In this document: positions 7,901 to 16,913 of the stretch, in pieces
How the letters are laid out: each line of letters opens with the position of its first letter
Position numbering within the stretch: position 1 is the first letter of the stretch
Assembly: GCF_030814955.1 (NCBI RefSeq)
Contig: NZ_JAUSWB010000001.1
Coordinates: 62,001-126,000, forward strand
From: Planomicrobium stackebrandtii
Lineage (GTDB): Bacteria > Bacillota > Bacilli > Bacillales_A > Planococcaceae
Length of the DNA: 64,000 nt
Direction of reading: 5' to 3'
Program-made: the position numbers and the translations under genes
Notes under the pieces: generated by a model
Told to the model about the DNA's origin: nothing
Databases searched by the model: none
What the model saw: only the letters and a program-made list of their open reading frames with translations

Positions 7901-8992
7901 ATGCAAAAGAAAGTATTTATTTCACCCAAAAAATATATCCAAGGTGCTGGGGTTCTTAGCGAAATTGGCGAAGAAGTAGCGAAAATCGGGAAAGCTCCGC
8001 TCGTGTTATCGGATAGCATTGTTTGGGACATTACTGGCGACACTGTTAAAGAAAGTTTTGAAGCTGCAAATACCACTTACATCTACGAAGAGTTTACTGG
8101 CGAAGCGTCAAATACAGAAATCACTCGTCTGACTGAAGTCGGCAAGGATAAAAAAGCGGACGTAGTCATTGGCTTAGGCGGCGGCAAGACTATCGATACG
8201 GCAAAAGCCGTGGGCGATGCACTGGGCATTCCGGTGGTTGTAGCTCCAACAACTGCATCCACAGATGCACCAACGAGCGCACTTTCTGTAATCTACTCGG
8301 ATGAAGGTGTATTTGAAGGCTACAAATTCTATAACAAAAATCCGGAATTGGTTTTGATTGATTCCAAAGTGGTTGTAGGCGCACCAATCTTCTTGCTTGC
8401 TTCCGGCATGGGAGATGCCATGGCGACACTGGTTGAAGTGAAAGCTTCACAAAAACGCAATTCCAATACAATGGCTGGCGGGAAAGCAACGCTTGCAGCA
8501 ATTGCGATTGCGGAAAAAGCAGAAGAAATCCTGTTTGACCAAGGGATCGCGGCATACAAAGCAGCCAAGCAAAAAATTGTGACTCCACAAGTGGAAGCGA
8601 TTATTGAAGCAAATACCTTATTGTCAGGCATAGGCTTTGAAAATGGTGGACTCGCTGCCGCCCATGCGATTCATAACGGATTCACCGCATTAAAAGGGGA
8701 TATTCACAAATTGACCCACGGCCAGAAAGTGGCTTATGGAGTCTTGACTCAGTTGGTACTCGAAGGCTATTCCGAAAAAGAGATTATGCGCTATGTTGAT
8801 TTCTTTAAATCAATCGAACTGCCGACCACGTTAAAAGATCTGCATTTGGAAGATGTCGCTTACGAAGATTTGTTGGAAATCGGCAAATTGGCAACTGTGG
8901 AAGGCGAAACCACACACAACATGAACCCGGAACTAACACCTGAACAAGTAGCAGATGCTATTTTGGCAGTAAATGCATTAACGACTGCTTAA
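7901..8992 (+). CDS. gldA: Glycerol dehydrogenase
   Basis: A 363-residue iron/zinc-type polyol dehydrogenase of the length usual for GldA. It oxidises glycerol to dihydroxyacetone with NAD+. The dinucleotide-binding loop GLGGGKTIDTAKAVG is near residue 93. Metal ligands are visible in order: Asp in GMGDAMAT, His in GGLAAAHAIHNGF and His in KLTHGQKVAYG. The family TTASTDAPTS substrate/cofactor motif is present. The ATG follows AAAGGAGC. It is flanked by its own terminator and lies alone, with no dihydroxyacetone kinase genes next to it in this window. Confidence 0.95.
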   Translation: MQKKVFISPKKYIQGAGVLSEIGEEVAKIGKAPLVLSDSIVWDITGDTVKESFEAANTTYIYEEFTGEASNTEITRLTEVGKDKKADVVIGLGGGKTIDTAKAVGDALGIPVVVAPTTASTDAPTSALSVIYSDEGVFEGYKFYNKNPELVLIDSKVVVGAPIFLLASGMGDAMATLVEVKASQKRNSNTMAGGKATLAAIAIAEKAEEILFDQGIAAYKAAKQKIVTPQVEAIIEANTLLSGIGFENGGLAAAHAIHNGFTALKGDIHKLTHGQKVAYGVLTQLVLEGYSEKEIMRYVDFFKSIELPTTLKDLHLEDVAYEDLLEIGKLATVEGETTHNMNPELTPEQVADAILAVNALTTA

Positions 8993-9008
8993 TTTTAAGT
9001 TGATGAAT

Positions 9009-9046
9009 ACCCCCAATGGACTCAACAAGTCCATTGGGGGTATTTT
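9009..9046 (+). terminator. Terminator after gldA
   Basis: ACCCCCAATGGACT (9009-9022) pairs with AGTCCATTGGGGGT (9028-9041), followed by ATTTTGG. The stem is 14 bp and perfect, with a short T run. Confidence 0.85.
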
Positions 9047-9153
9047 GGTTGGGAATAAAGAAACCGTTGAATCCAAATTTTGCTCTTTCTAAATAAAGTA
9101 CTTTATTTTACTATATGTTACAGAAGTACTAATAAAAGAAAAGAGGTAAAAGC

Positions 9154-9597
9154 ATGCATATAGAAAGAGTCACACTGGACACGGTGGAGCGAGTTGTTCC
9201 TTTATTTGATGGATATAGACAGTTTTATGGCCAACAAGAGGATAAGCAAGCGGCACATCATTTTTTGGAAGAACGAATTTTAAAAGAGGAATCGATTATT
9301 TTTATCGCTTTTGTGGAAGGCGAGGCAGCTGGTTTTGTTCAGTTGTATCCGATATTTTCGTCGGTCTCTTTGAAGAGAGCTTATATCCTGAATGATTTAT
9401 ATGTTGATCCACGGTTTCGCAAGCAAGGTGCAGGCAAACAATTAATGGAGAAAAGTTTTGAATACTGCGAAGAGAAGGATGCTCGATTTGTGGCACTTGA
9501 AACAGCAACAGATAATGTCCAAGCGCAAAAGCTATATGAACAAATGGGCATGAACCAAGAAGAGATGCTTCATTACTCAAAAGTTTGGGAGAAGTAA
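9154..9597 (+). CDS. GNAT family N-acetyltransferase
   Basis: A 147-residue GNAT protein. The acetyl-CoA loop is RKQGAGKQLM near residue 90, preceded by LNDLYVDPRFR and followed by VALETATDNVQAQKLYEQMGM, the pattern of the YhdJ/RimI-like single-domain group. Substrate unknown. The ATG follows AAAGAGG. It stands alone between gldA and the proS leader. Confidence 0.9.
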   Translation: MHIERVTLDTVERVVPLFDGYRQFYGQQEDKQAAHHFLEERILKEESIIFIAFVEGEAAGFVQLYPIFSSVSLKRAYILNDLYVDPRFRKQGAGKQLMEKSFEYCEEKDARFVALETATDNVQAQKLYEQMGMNQEEMLHYSKVWEK

Positions 9598-9635
9598 GGC
9601 TAGATAAATCTAGACATAACCTGTACTTATCAACA

Positions 9636-9664
9636 TTGACTTATTCTATTATTTAGATTAATCT
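9636..9664 (+). promoter_or_regulatory. Candidate sigma-A promoter of the proS T-box
   Basis: TTGACT (9636-9641) and TAATCT (9659-9664) are 17 bases apart, placing the transcript start near 9671, shortly before the T-box structure. The -10 box is imperfect. Confidence 0.5.
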
Positions 9665-9689
9665 GTATAAAATACAAATAGCAATCCAT

Positions 9690-9904
9690 TCGCACGTTTA
9701 AGGAATAGTAAACAAGCTGTATTTTTTCAGAGAGGATATCAAAAGCTGCGAGATATCCAAAGTACATTTGTTGAACCTGCCTTTCATATTCTGTATTGAA
9801 AAATACAGCGGTTGATGCCGTTAGCCATTTCGAGAGTAAAGCTTTGCTTTAAATAAGGGTGGTACCGCCTCCAGAGGTCCCTTAGTTTAAAGTGGAGTTT
9901 TTTT
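9690..9904 (+). promoter_or_regulatory. T-box leader controlling proS
   Basis: The leader senses uncharged tRNA and lets transcription continue when charged tRNA-Pro is scarce. The diagnostic T-box sequence AAGGGTGGTACCGCC is at 9855-9869. A stem I hairpin (GGATATC/GATATCC, 9734-9759) carries the GCTGCGAG loop. A terminator (CTCCA 9869-9873, TGGAG 9893-9897, seven T) ends just before the gene. The candidate specifier codon CCT (Pro) lies in GAACCTG near 9776; this codon choice is inference, while the leader class is clear. Confidence 0.9.
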
Positions 9905-9938
9905 GTGTTCCAAAATATTTTTTAAAAGGAGAATGGTC

Positions 9939-11369
9939 ATGGCCAAACAATTAGTTGAACAAATTACCAACATGGATAAAGACTTTGCACAATGGTACAC
10001 AGATGTTGTCACCAAAGCAGAACTGATTGACTACTCAAGCGTTCGAGGCTCCATGATCATCCGCCCTTATGGCTATGCGATCTGGGAAAACATCAAAGCG
10101 TCGCTTGACCAGGAAATCAAAGACACGGGACATGAAAATGTCTACATGCCACTGCTCATACCAGAAAGCCTGCTCCAAAAGGAAAAGGATCACATCAAAG
10201 GATTTGCGCCTGAAGTGGCGTGGGTTACACATGGCGGAGACGAGAAGCTGGCAGAACGCTTGTGCATTCGGCCAACATCAGAAGTTTTGTTTGCCGAACA
10301 TTACAAAAACATCATCCATTCATATCGCGATTTGCCGAAGCTGTATAACCAGTGGTCAAATGTCGTCCGCTGGGAAAAAACGACAAGGCCTTTTTTACGC
10401 ACGCTCGAATTTTTGTGGCAGGAAGGACATACTTGCCATGAAACAGAAGACGAGGCTCAGAAAGAAACGCTCAAGATGCTCGACGTATATGCTGATATTT
10501 GTGAGCGGGTATTGGCGATCCCAGTGATAAAGGGGCGCAAAACTGAAAAGGAAAAATTTGCAGGAGCAAAGTCTACCTACACGATTGAAAGTTTGATGCA
10601 TGACGGAAAAGCGCTTCAATCCGGAACTTCCCACAACTTCGGCACCGGATTTGCGGAGACTTTTGGAATCGAGTTTCTAAACAGGGAAGGAAAGCTGCAG
10701 CCAGTTCATCAAACTTCATGGGGGTTCACCACTAGAATCATTGGAGCGATGATTATGGTCCATGGCGACGACAAAGGATTGGTGCTGCCGCCAGCTATAG
10801 CTCCAACCCAAGTACAGATTGTTCCAATCGCACAGCATAAGGAAGGGGTACTTGATGCAGCCTACGAAATTCACCATTCGCTCCAAACTTCTTTGCGGGT
10901 TAGCATAGATGCGAGCGATAAAAAACCAGGGTGGAAATTCAATGAATCCGAAATGAAAGGAATTCCAATCCGCTTGGAAATTGGTCCGAAAGATATTGAA
11001 AACGGAAAAGTAGTTTTGGTCCGAAGAGATACCGGAGAGAAAATTGATGTAAAGAATCATGAGATCGAAACAGCAATTGAACGGCTGCTCCAGGAGATTC
11101 AAAGCTCGTTATACGAAAAAGCATTGGAACATCGGTTGACTAAAACAAGCGTTGCTGTGAATATGGATGAGTTTAAAGACAATTTGCTCCAGGTTGGCGG
11201 GTTTATCAAAGCGATGTGGTGCGGCGATCAAGCATGTGAAGACCAAATAAAAGAACAAACGCAGGCGACTTCACGCTGCATTCCATTTGAGGAAAAAGGC
11301 GTTTCTGATACTTGTGTGTATTGCGGAAGAGCTGCGAAAGAATTGGTTTATTGGGCAAAAGCATACTAG
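9939..11369 (+). CDS. proS: Prolyl-tRNA synthetase, short (type 3) form
   Basis: The 476-residue enzyme charges tRNA-Pro. Its length and layout are those of the short archaeal/eukaryote-like class (no editing insertion domain, with a C-terminal extension), not the roughly 570-residue bacterial form. Class II signatures are visible: [15 protein letters not shown], the RPTSE motif, [19 protein letters not shown] and [17 protein letters not shown]. The C-terminal zinc domain keeps Cys in [15 protein letters not shown] and CVYCGR, and the protein ends in Tyr as in its family. The ATG at 9939 follows AAAAGGAG. It is regulated by the T-box and may be a second, stress-inducible ProRS. Confidence 0.95.
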   Translation: MAKQLVEQITNMDKDFAQWYTDVVTKAELIDYSSVRGSMIIRPYGYAIWENIKASLDQEIKDTGHENVYMPLLIPESLLQKEKDHIKGFAPEVAWVTHGGDEKLAERLCIRPTSEVLFAEHYKNIIHSYRDLPKLYNQWSNVVRWEKTTRPFLRTLEFLWQEGHTCHETEDEAQKETLKMLDVYADICERVLAIPVIKGRKTEKEKFAGAKSTYTIESLMHDGKALQSGTSHNFGTGFAETFGIEFLNREGKLQPVHQTSWGFTTRIIGAMIMVHGDDKGLVLPPAIAPTQVQIVPIAQHKEGVLDAAYEIHHSLQTSLRVSIDASDKKPGWKFNESEMKGIPIRLEIGPKDIENGKVVLVRRDTGEKIDVKNHEIETAIERLLQEIQSSLYEKALEHRLTKTSVAVNMDEFKDNLLQVGGFIKAMWCGDQACEDQIKEQTQATSRCIPFEEKGVSDTCVYCGRAAKELVYWAKAY

Positions 11370-11394
11370 AGCTCTATGTTCTAAGTGGCAAAAG

Positions 11395-11427
11395 GAAGAA
11401 CTTCTTAATGAAGTTTCTTCTTTTTTT
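11395..11427 (+). terminator. Terminator after proS
   Basis: A hairpin formed by GAAGAACTTC and GAAGTTTCTTC with a one-base bulge (11395-11420) is followed by seven T. Confidence 0.7.
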
Positions 11428-11550
11428 AATTTGGACAAGGATAAAAGTGATACTCTGAAGAAAAGCACCTGGAACAATTTACAAAAATTGAAACTATCCT
11501 ATTCTGCTTTTCGTATAAATAGCTAACTGAAATGGATAAAGAGGTGGGAA

Positions 11551-11838
11551 ATGGAATCTCGTTCACATGCGAAAGCAGATCTAAGCAAACAGATCAGCTT
11601 AAGAAGAGTCATGAATTGGTACGGTGTCCTTTTGTTTGTGGGATTGCTGATTTCTATCTATGTCCATGAAATAAAAGATGTCAGCGGATTTCTGCTTTTT
11701 ATTCTCATAAGCAGTGCGCTTTATTTTCTGATGTTGAATCTATACTTTAAAAATGAACCAGGAAGAAAAATAGTTTTTATCATGTTGTGTTTTATTGCTT
11801 TGTTCAGCCTGTTTATGGTGTTCTATACAGCAACTTAA
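11551..11838 (+). CDS. Small membrane protein with three predicted helices, 95 aa
   Basis: A 95-residue protein with a polar basic N-terminus (about 22 residues) and three hydrophobic helices near residues 24-38, 46-65 and 74-93. GAGGTGGG precedes the ATG at 11551. No family motif is recognised. It is followed closely by the HEAT-repeat gene and may be co-transcribed with it. Confidence 0.7.
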   Translation: MESRSHAKADLSKQISLRRVMNWYGVLLFVGLLISIYVHEIKDVSGFLLFILISSALYFLMLNLYFKNEPGRKIVFIMLCFIALFSLFMVFYTAT

Positions 11839-11860
11839 AAAGGAGTTGATCATTTCAATC

Positions 11861-12589
11861 ATGATACTCGAGCAAAAATTATTGGCAATCCAACAATTGT
11901 TGGAACACGGCGGACCGGACGCCTTTCATGGAATAGCGGAATATTTAAAAGAAGATAACCGAGAGGTCCGAATAACAGCTATCGCAGCATTGGGAGAACT
12001 TCCTGTCAATCCGATGATTAAATCCGTACTCCTGCTATTGACTGAAGATCCGGACGAAGAAGTCCGTTATTTGGCTCTTGAATCATTATGGGAGTATAGG
12101 GGAGAAGATGTTTTCAATGCACATATCAGGCGGCTGAAAGACTCAGACGAACTGGTGCGAATGTCAGCGGTAGAGGGCTTAGGTGAGCTGAGGGATGCTA
12201 GAGCGGAACAATATCTTGTTAGATCCTTAAGTGATGAGGAAGAAATTGTCCGGAGAGATGCTGCAGCAGGACTTGGCAAAATTGGAGCCGCAACTGCCAT
12301 TCCTGTACTTCAAAAACAGCTCCAGCAGGAAAAGAGCAGTTTAGCCAAAGTAGGGATCTATACCGGTTTGTATCTGTTGGGTTCTCAAATGCATTTGCAA
12401 TCACTCTTGAACCTATTGAGCGATCCATCTTATGTAGTAAGATGTGCTGTTGCAAACTCAGTCGTCACTTTAGCTGACCAAGAGAATGAAAATGGGATCA
12501 AAAGAGCTCTTAAAGCGGCATTGAGGAGAGAGTTCACGATTGCCGGCCAATCTACCCTGCAAGAAGTATTGGATGAACTAAACTCATAG
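11861..12589 (+). CDS. HEAT-repeat (PBS lyase-like) protein
   Basis: About 242 residues built from repeated helical pairs. Repeating units appear as VRITAIAALGELP, VRYLALESLWEY, VRMSAVEGLGELR, VRRDAAAGLGKIG and VRCAVANSVV at about 30-residue spacing, as in HEAT or phycobilisome-lyase-like proteins. These are protein-protein interaction scaffolds. The start is uncertain: AAAGGAG at 11838-11844 is 16 bases before ATG 11861, so translation might begin at a nearer non-ATG codon. The next gene starts 15 bases after it. Confidence 0.85.
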   Translation: MILEQKLLAIQQLLEHGGPDAFHGIAEYLKEDNREVRITAIAALGELPVNPMIKSVLLLLTEDPDEEVRYLALESLWEYRGEDVFNAHIRRLKDSDELVRMSAVEGLGELRDARAEQYLVRSLSDEEEIVRRDAAAGLGKIGAATAIPVLQKQLQQEKSSLAKVGIYTGLYLLGSQMHLQSLLNLLSDPSYVVRCAVANSVVTLADQENENGIKRALKAALRREFTIAGQSTLQEVLDELNS

Positions 12590-12604
12590 ACAGGAGATGG
12601 AAAT

Positions 12605-13183
12605 TTGGAAATGATTTTTATTCGCCATGGCCAAGGCGAGCATACAGTGAATTTGCCCGACAGCCTTCATTTGACCAATCCTTCATTGACTTTCAAAGGA
12701 ATCAGCCAAGCTGGGAAACTAAGAACTTCACTTCCATTAAACGCTAAAGATATGTTAATCGTTAGCCCGACTTTAAGAACCCTTCAAACGGCATCGATCT
12801 GGAGCGCGGGTATAGCATGCCAAAAATTCATCCATCCATTGGCAGGTCCACGAATATTTCCTGCTCGGTCGAATGCTGCAACTTTGCCCTGTGACAGGCT
12901 GCTTGATTTAAAGAGGCTTCAAAGTGACTTTCAAAATTTCATTTTTGCGCCAGACTCGTCTTCCTGCTTGTGGCCAGAAGGCATTAACACGCTGCCTGAA
13001 GATGGATTTGACCAGTTGGCTGAAGATTTTATTGGTTTTTGCCAAAGTTTTAAATCCCGCAAAGTTTATATCGTTACACATGATGGGACCATTACATCAT
13101 ACCGCCAAAAGATTTCAAATCAAAAACTCACGAGAGAAGATTTTCTTGGTGAAACAGAATGGATTCAACTGGTGGTTGAATAA
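12605..13183 (+). CDS. Histidine phosphatase family protein
   Basis: About 192 residues of the phosphoglycerate-mutase-like superfamily. The catalytic RHG motif is in MIFIRHGQGEHT, an SPTLRTLQTA segment carries the second Arg, and the late catalytic His sits in YIVTHDGTIT. It should hydrolyse a phosphate ester, but the substrate is not evident. TTG 12605 or ATG 12611 could start it; AGGAG lies just upstream. It lies in a tight row with the HEAT gene and the following acetyltransferase, suggesting one transcript. Confidence 0.88.
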   Translation: MEMIFIRHGQGEHTVNLPDSLHLTNPSLTFKGISQAGKLRTSLPLNAKDMLIVSPTLRTLQTASIWSAGIACQKFIHPLAGPRIFPARSNAATLPCDRLLDLKRLQSDFQNFIFAPDSSSCLWPEGINTLPEDGFDQLAEDFIGFCQSFKSRKVYIVTHDGTITSYRQKISNQKLTREDFLGETEWIQLVVE

Positions 13184-13207
13184 TCTATCGATAGTCAGGA
13201 GGAAAAA

Positions 13208-13768
13208 ATGGACAAAACAAATGCATTTCCCACACTTAGATCCGAGAGATTAATATTAAGGCAAGCAACTGAAGAAGATGCAGAAAATGTATTAGCGTAT
13301 TTATCCAATGAAAAAGTTACCAGGCATATGGGAATTGAACCCTTCGAATCACGGCAAGATGCGATCGATGAAATTTCTTGGTACAGAACGATTTTTGAAA
13401 AAGATACAGGAATCAGATGGGGCATTACTTTAAAAGGCCAAGATAAAGTTATTGGCAGTTGTGGATTTTTGAATTTAAAGGCTCAGCATCACCGTTCGGA
13501 AATTGGGTTTGAATTGAGTGAAGAATACTGGGGTAAAGGGATTGCAAGTGAAGCATTCCAAGCAGTTATAGCATATGGGTTTGAAAACATGAACTTGCAG
13601 CGGATCGAAGCCTTAATAGAACCAGCCAACATATCCTCGCAGAAACTGGTCGAAAAACAGGGGTTCCAGAAAGAAGGTCTTCTAAGAAGTTATGAATTTA
13701 CGGCTGGAAAGTATGATGATCTATATATGTATTCCATATTGAAGCGAGATTTTAATTTCACCGGTTAA
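13208..13768 (+). CDS. RimJ/RimL-type GNAT acetyltransferase
   Basis: A 186-residue GNAT of the ribosomal-protein-acetyltransferase-like group. It begins LRSERLILRQATEEDAEN, has the acetyl-CoA loop YWGKGIASEAF and ends with RIEALIEPANISSQKLVEKQGF, the typical RimJ/RimL signature. B. subtilis has several such paralogues (YdaF, YjcK type) whose substrates are mostly unknown. AGGAGG precedes the ATG at 13208, 24 bases after the phosphatase stop. Confidence 0.92.
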   Translation: MDKTNAFPTLRSERLILRQATEEDAENVLAYLSNEKVTRHMGIEPFESRQDAIDEISWYRTIFEKDTGIRWGITLKGQDKVIGSCGFLNLKAQHHRSEIGFELSEEYWGKGIASEAFQAVIAYGFENMNLQRIEALIEPANISSQKLVEKQGFQKEGLLRSYEFTAGKYDDLYMYSILKRDFNFTG

Positions 13769-13816
13769 ACTGGTGTTTCCATTCAGTAAAATAATAAAAG
13801 TGAAAAGGAGAATATT

Positions 13817-14122
13817 ATGGAAGTTTACTATTACATGATAGAAGCAACCCCGTATTCTGATAACCCGGAAAAGGAGACGTTTGAAAGCGCATTTATAAAT
13901 TGTTGGGTTCACTCAACAGATATTGAAACAGCATTAACCAAAGCAAAAGCATATATACATGAAGAAGGATGGAGTGTAAAAAAGATTGAAGAACAGTTTA
14001 TTGCGAATCGTAACTTATACGAAGGCTCTCCCGAACTTATAGATTCTTTAGAGTGCTTCGATCATGCCTTGAAAGAAGGTGTTTCAGCTATTTTCTATGG
14101 TTGGCCAAATGAACAAGAGTAA
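13817..14122 (+). CDS. Hypothetical protein, 101 aa
   Basis: A soluble acidic 101-residue protein that starts MEVYYYMIEATPYSD and contains an ALTKAKAYIHEEGW helix and a C-terminal AIFYGWP. The pattern is that of a small alpha/beta domain. AAAAGGAG precedes the ATG. I do not recognise the family. It follows the acetyltransferase by 48 bases on the same strand. Confidence 0.7.
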   Translation: MEVYYYMIEATPYSDNPEKETFESAFINCWVHSTDIETALTKAKAYIHEEGWSVKKIEEQFIANRNLYEGSPELIDSLECFDHALKEGVSAIFYGWPNEQE

Positions 14123-14300
14123 TTTCCCATTCTTTTTTCAGTAACTTTAATTATCCAGAGATATTGATATATGAATAAATCTTTAATGAGCTATAAGACA
14201 ATGAAAGAACTTTTAATTACTAATGTGTGCTCCTTAATAATTCCAACTGTTTTTTTTCCTTTAATATCCCGATTAAATTTCAACAAAGTTTCATTAATAC

Positions 14301-15425
14301 TTAACCATCCGAAGATACCGTTGTTTTGCAAAAAAGAAACAAAAAACCGACGCCCGCAAACACAATAAAGGCAAGAGAATATGAGATTTCTACTATCAAT
14401 ATGCCTGCAACCATCGATCCTAGGGATTGGCCAATGCCCAATGAGAAAAATGAGATGCTGACGCCAGTAGAAGGAGCATCAGGAAAGTCGCGCGTACCCC
14501 AGACAATAAACAGGCCGGTCATGAATATAAAGGAAATTCCGAAGAGCAGTGCCGATAGATAGATGGCTGCATGATTAGGAATGGTTAACGTTAAAATTGA
14601 GGCGGATACAACAACAACTCCCAATCGGTATGATCGATTTAGTCCTATCGTTTGGATGATAGCGCCAGCGATACCCCCAATAATCCCGGCGCCTCCCATG
14701 ATGATCCAAAATACAACACTTTCATTTGCTGAAAAACCGTGTATAGCGGTTAAGTAACTTCTTGAGAAGGTCCAATAAATAGAAGAACTGAAACCGATTC
14801 CGACAGATGCGAGGATTAAGAAACGTGCCTTTATTAATAGTCTGAAATTAAATCCACTTGATTGATTTATTGAGAAAGGCTGTTCTTCTTCTTTGATCAC
14901 AGAAGCATTCCACCAGAAAACCATAGTGGCCATAACAGCGAAAAGTACATAACTCCATCTCCACTGTTCTGTAAACATCAGGGCTACAGGACCTGTTAAA
15001 AAAATCCCAAAGCTCGTACCCGTATTAATCCATGTATTGCCTTTATCTTGAAGATTCGATTTCATTGTATAAGACACCACTTGGCTAAAAGCAGGAGAAA
15101 CCCATCCGCTTCCCAAACCTGCTACAAATGCGCTAAAGGTCAGCATGTAAAATCCTTGAGAGGCCGCCATTCCAAGCATTCCAAGGCAGGCAGTACTGCC
15201 CGATAATAGAATCACGTGACGTGCGCTAAATTTATGGATAAAGATAGAAGCTGTCAGCAAGGCAAGTGTATAAGCGATATAGGCAGCTGAACTCACATAC
15301 CCTGATTGGCTGGCAGATAAATTTAAAGTCGAACTGATATCAGGTAGGAACAAACCGAAACTATACCTGGCAAAAGCGTAAGTTACGGCGACCATGGCGA
15401 TGCCAGGCATGATAATTTTCCACAT
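14301..15425 (-). CDS. MFS transporter
   Basis: A 374-residue major facilitator protein with 12 predicted helices, close to YbfB-like and drug-efflux-like members. The N-terminus reads MVAVTYAFARYSFGLFLPDIS, and a loop FIHKFSARHVILLSG lies at the helix 2-3 position. It should be a secondary exporter or permease in the plasma membrane. It follows the TetR gene on the same strand with a 70-base gap that contains an operator-like site, so it probably answers to that regulator. The start has AAAGGAG upstream. Confidence 0.88.
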   Translation of the reverse strand: MWKIIMPGIAMVAVTYAFARYSFGLFLPDISSTLNLSASQSGYVSSAAYIAYTLALLTASIFIHKFSARHVILLSGSTACLGMLGMAASQGFYMLTFSAFVAGLGSGWVSPAFSQVVSYTMKSNLQDKGNTWINTGTSFGIFLTGPVALMFTEQWRWSYVLFAVMATMVFWWNASVIKEEEQPFSINQSSGFNFRLLIKARFLILASVGIGFSSSIYWTFSRSYLTAIHGFSANESVVFWIIMGGAGIIGGIAGAIIQTIGLNRSYRLGVVVVSASILTLTIPNHAAIYLSALLFGISFIFMTGLFIVWGTRDFPDAPSTGVSISFFSLGIGQSLGSMVAGILIVEISYSLAFIVFAGVGFLFLFCKTTVSSDG

Positions 15426-15442
15426 CTTTTCATCTCCTTTTA

Positions 15443-15462
15443 TAGATAGAACGATAACTCTA
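15443..15462 (-). promoter_or_regulatory. Operator-like site before the MFS gene
   Basis: The 20-base site TAGATAGAACGATAACTCTA lies 18 bases upstream of the MFS start. It matches the site before the TetR gene at 16 of 20 positions and has the TAGA/TCTA ends of an imperfect palindrome. The likely ligand is the adjacent TetR repressor (inference). Confidence 0.6.
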
Positions 15463-15495
15463 TTTTTGTTCCAAAAAAAGTAAGCAGTTGCCTAC

Positions 15496-16014
15496 TTATA
15501 ATTGTTGCACTAGAGGTATAAGTGAATTCTCAATTTTTTCTATATCCATTGTTTCCGATAGGGAAGTGGCTCCTTCAAACAACAACGATAGTTGCAGAGC
15601 AACTGAAGGGGATAGCCCGTTCGACTGGAAAAACTGAAGCATTTTTTCTTTATGCGAATAAACCTTCTGAACAATCAACTGATCTGGCGCATTGCCGAAC
15701 TCCTCTTTTGCCCGCAAAAACATACAACCGTTAGATGAACTATTTTTTAACCAAATCAAGTGGCCAGCAGCAAGACGATTCTCGATTGATCCTGTTTTAT
15801 TTTGCTTTGCTTGCTCTAATAAATCGAAGTAAGCCTGTTCTCTTCTGTTTAGAATCTCTAAGATAAGCTCTTCTTTAGAATTAAAGTGATTATACAGTGT
15901 CATAAGAGCAACGCCGGCTTCTTGGACAATCGCTTTCAAACCAATTGCGTGAAACCCATGGCTGTAAAAAAGCCGTTCGGCGGTAACGAGTAAATCTTCT
16001 TTTTTAGAACTCAT
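15496..16014 (-). CDS. TetR family transcriptional regulator
   Basis: A 172-residue repressor. The N-terminal helix-turn-helix reads TAERLFYSHGFHAIGLKAIV and ALMTLYNHFNSKEELI, the standard TetR pattern (residues 7-50). The C-terminal part is a helical ligand domain like that of AcrR/QacR-type proteins. It probably represses itself and the MFS transporter downstream, since a shared site precedes both genes. The inducer is unknown. AAAGGAGG-type sequence precedes the ATG. Confidence 0.92.
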   Translation of the reverse strand: MSSKKEDLLVTAERLFYSHGFHAIGLKAIVQEAGVALMTLYNHFNSKEELILEILNRREQAYFDLLEQAKQNKTGSIENRLAAGHLIWLKNSSSNGCMFLRAKEEFGNAPDQLIVQKVYSHKEKMLQFFQSNGLSPSVALQLSLLFEGATSLSETMDIEKIENSLIPLVQQL

Positions 16015-16034
16015 ATAATCCTCCTTTTAAATTA

Positions 16035-16054
16035 TAGATATAACGGTCACTCTA
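16035..16054 (-). promoter_or_regulatory. Operator-like site before the tetR gene
   Basis: TAGATATAACGGTCACTCTA lies 21 bases upstream of the TetR start. The partly palindromic layout (TAGA...A.CG.T...TCTA) and the second copy at 15443 fit an autoregulated TetR operator. The diverging SRPBCC gene at 16167 could be affected too. Confidence 0.62.
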
Positions 16055-16166
16055 AAATAACATAAGTTAAGAAAGAGTACAATGAATAGCGAAAGGTTAT
16101 CATGACTAATTTTAAAAATACATCTAGATATAAAAATCAAAAGAAAGTATTAGAGGAGGTTCGATT

Positions 16167-16619
16167 GTGCCCATTATCAACCATGAGGTGTATATCAATG
16201 CACCTATTTCCAAGTGTTTTGACCTTGCCAGAGATGTCGATGTGCATACTGAAACTACTGCAAAAACGAAGGAACGTGCTATAGCAGGAGTGACCACGGG
16301 ATTAATGGAAAAAGGCGACTGGGTAACGTGGGAAGCTACCCACCTTGGAGTAAAGCAAAAGCTGATAGCTAAAATAATTGAAATGGAAAAGCCTTATCAG
16401 TTTACTGATGAAATGGTGAAAGGCGCTTTTCATTCATTTACCCACATACACGAATTTATAGAAAGTGGCAATGGCACAATTATGAGAGATAAGTTTGTTT
16501 ATAAGGCTCCTTTAGGTTTTTTAGGAAATATAGCTGATAAGTTATTTCTGGAAGAATATATGAAAAAGTTTATTATGAATCGAGCTTTTCAACTAAAGAA
16601 AATAGCGGAAAACAAGTAA
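16167..16619 (+). CDS. SRPBCC family protein
   Basis: A 150-residue START/Bet v1-like ligand-binding domain. It has the opening INHEVYINAPISKCFDLARDV, a central GDWVTWEATHLGVKQKL beta segment and a long C-terminal helix after the APLGFLGNIADKLFLEEYM motif. Proteins of this group bind hydrophobic ligands in a deep cavity and resemble YndG- or CoxG-like members. GAGGAGG precedes the GTG at 16167. It diverges from the tetR gene, and the spacing leaves room for regulation by that repressor. Confidence 0.85.
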   Translation: MPIINHEVYINAPISKCFDLARDVDVHTETTAKTKERAIAGVTTGLMEKGDWVTWEATHLGVKQKLIAKIIEMEKPYQFTDEMVKGAFHSFTHIHEFIESGNGTIMRDKFVYKAPLGFLGNIADKLFLEEYMKKFIMNRAFQLKKIAENK

Positions 16620-16848
16620 GTTTAACTGTTAGTTACAGCAAGTTAAAAGTCTAAGGCTTGTGCAATATTGCAAGACTAAATATTTCTTCAGAAGCAAATT
16701 GCATTTATTAGGTATAGAGCAACTTCAGTGGGCAATACCAAGGAATTGCTTTCTATAAATAATTAAATCTCTAAAGCTTTCAAGAGATCAAAGAAATGAA
16801 TTTTTCACAAGAATAGGTGCTTTGGGAATCATTCATCAAATACAATAT

Positions 16849-16888
16849 AAAGTAAGCGTATTCGATTATATTCGAATACGCTTACTTT
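16849..16888. terminator. Long perfect hairpin, likely bidirectional terminator
   Basis: AAAGTAAGCGTATTCGA (16849-16865) pairs with TCGAATACGCTTACTTT (16872-16888), a 17-bp perfect stem. It separates the SRPBCC gene from the convergent GNAT gene. T runs are short on both sides. Confidence 0.7.
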
Positions 16889-16913
16889 ATTGAAAACAAT
16901 ATGGTCGTGTCAG

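Noticed and set aside
14171..14368. Plus-strand frame of 65 codons after the 101-aa gene
   Set aside because: It has no good ribosome binding site, an AT-rich random-looking product, and its end overlaps the MFS gene on the other strand.
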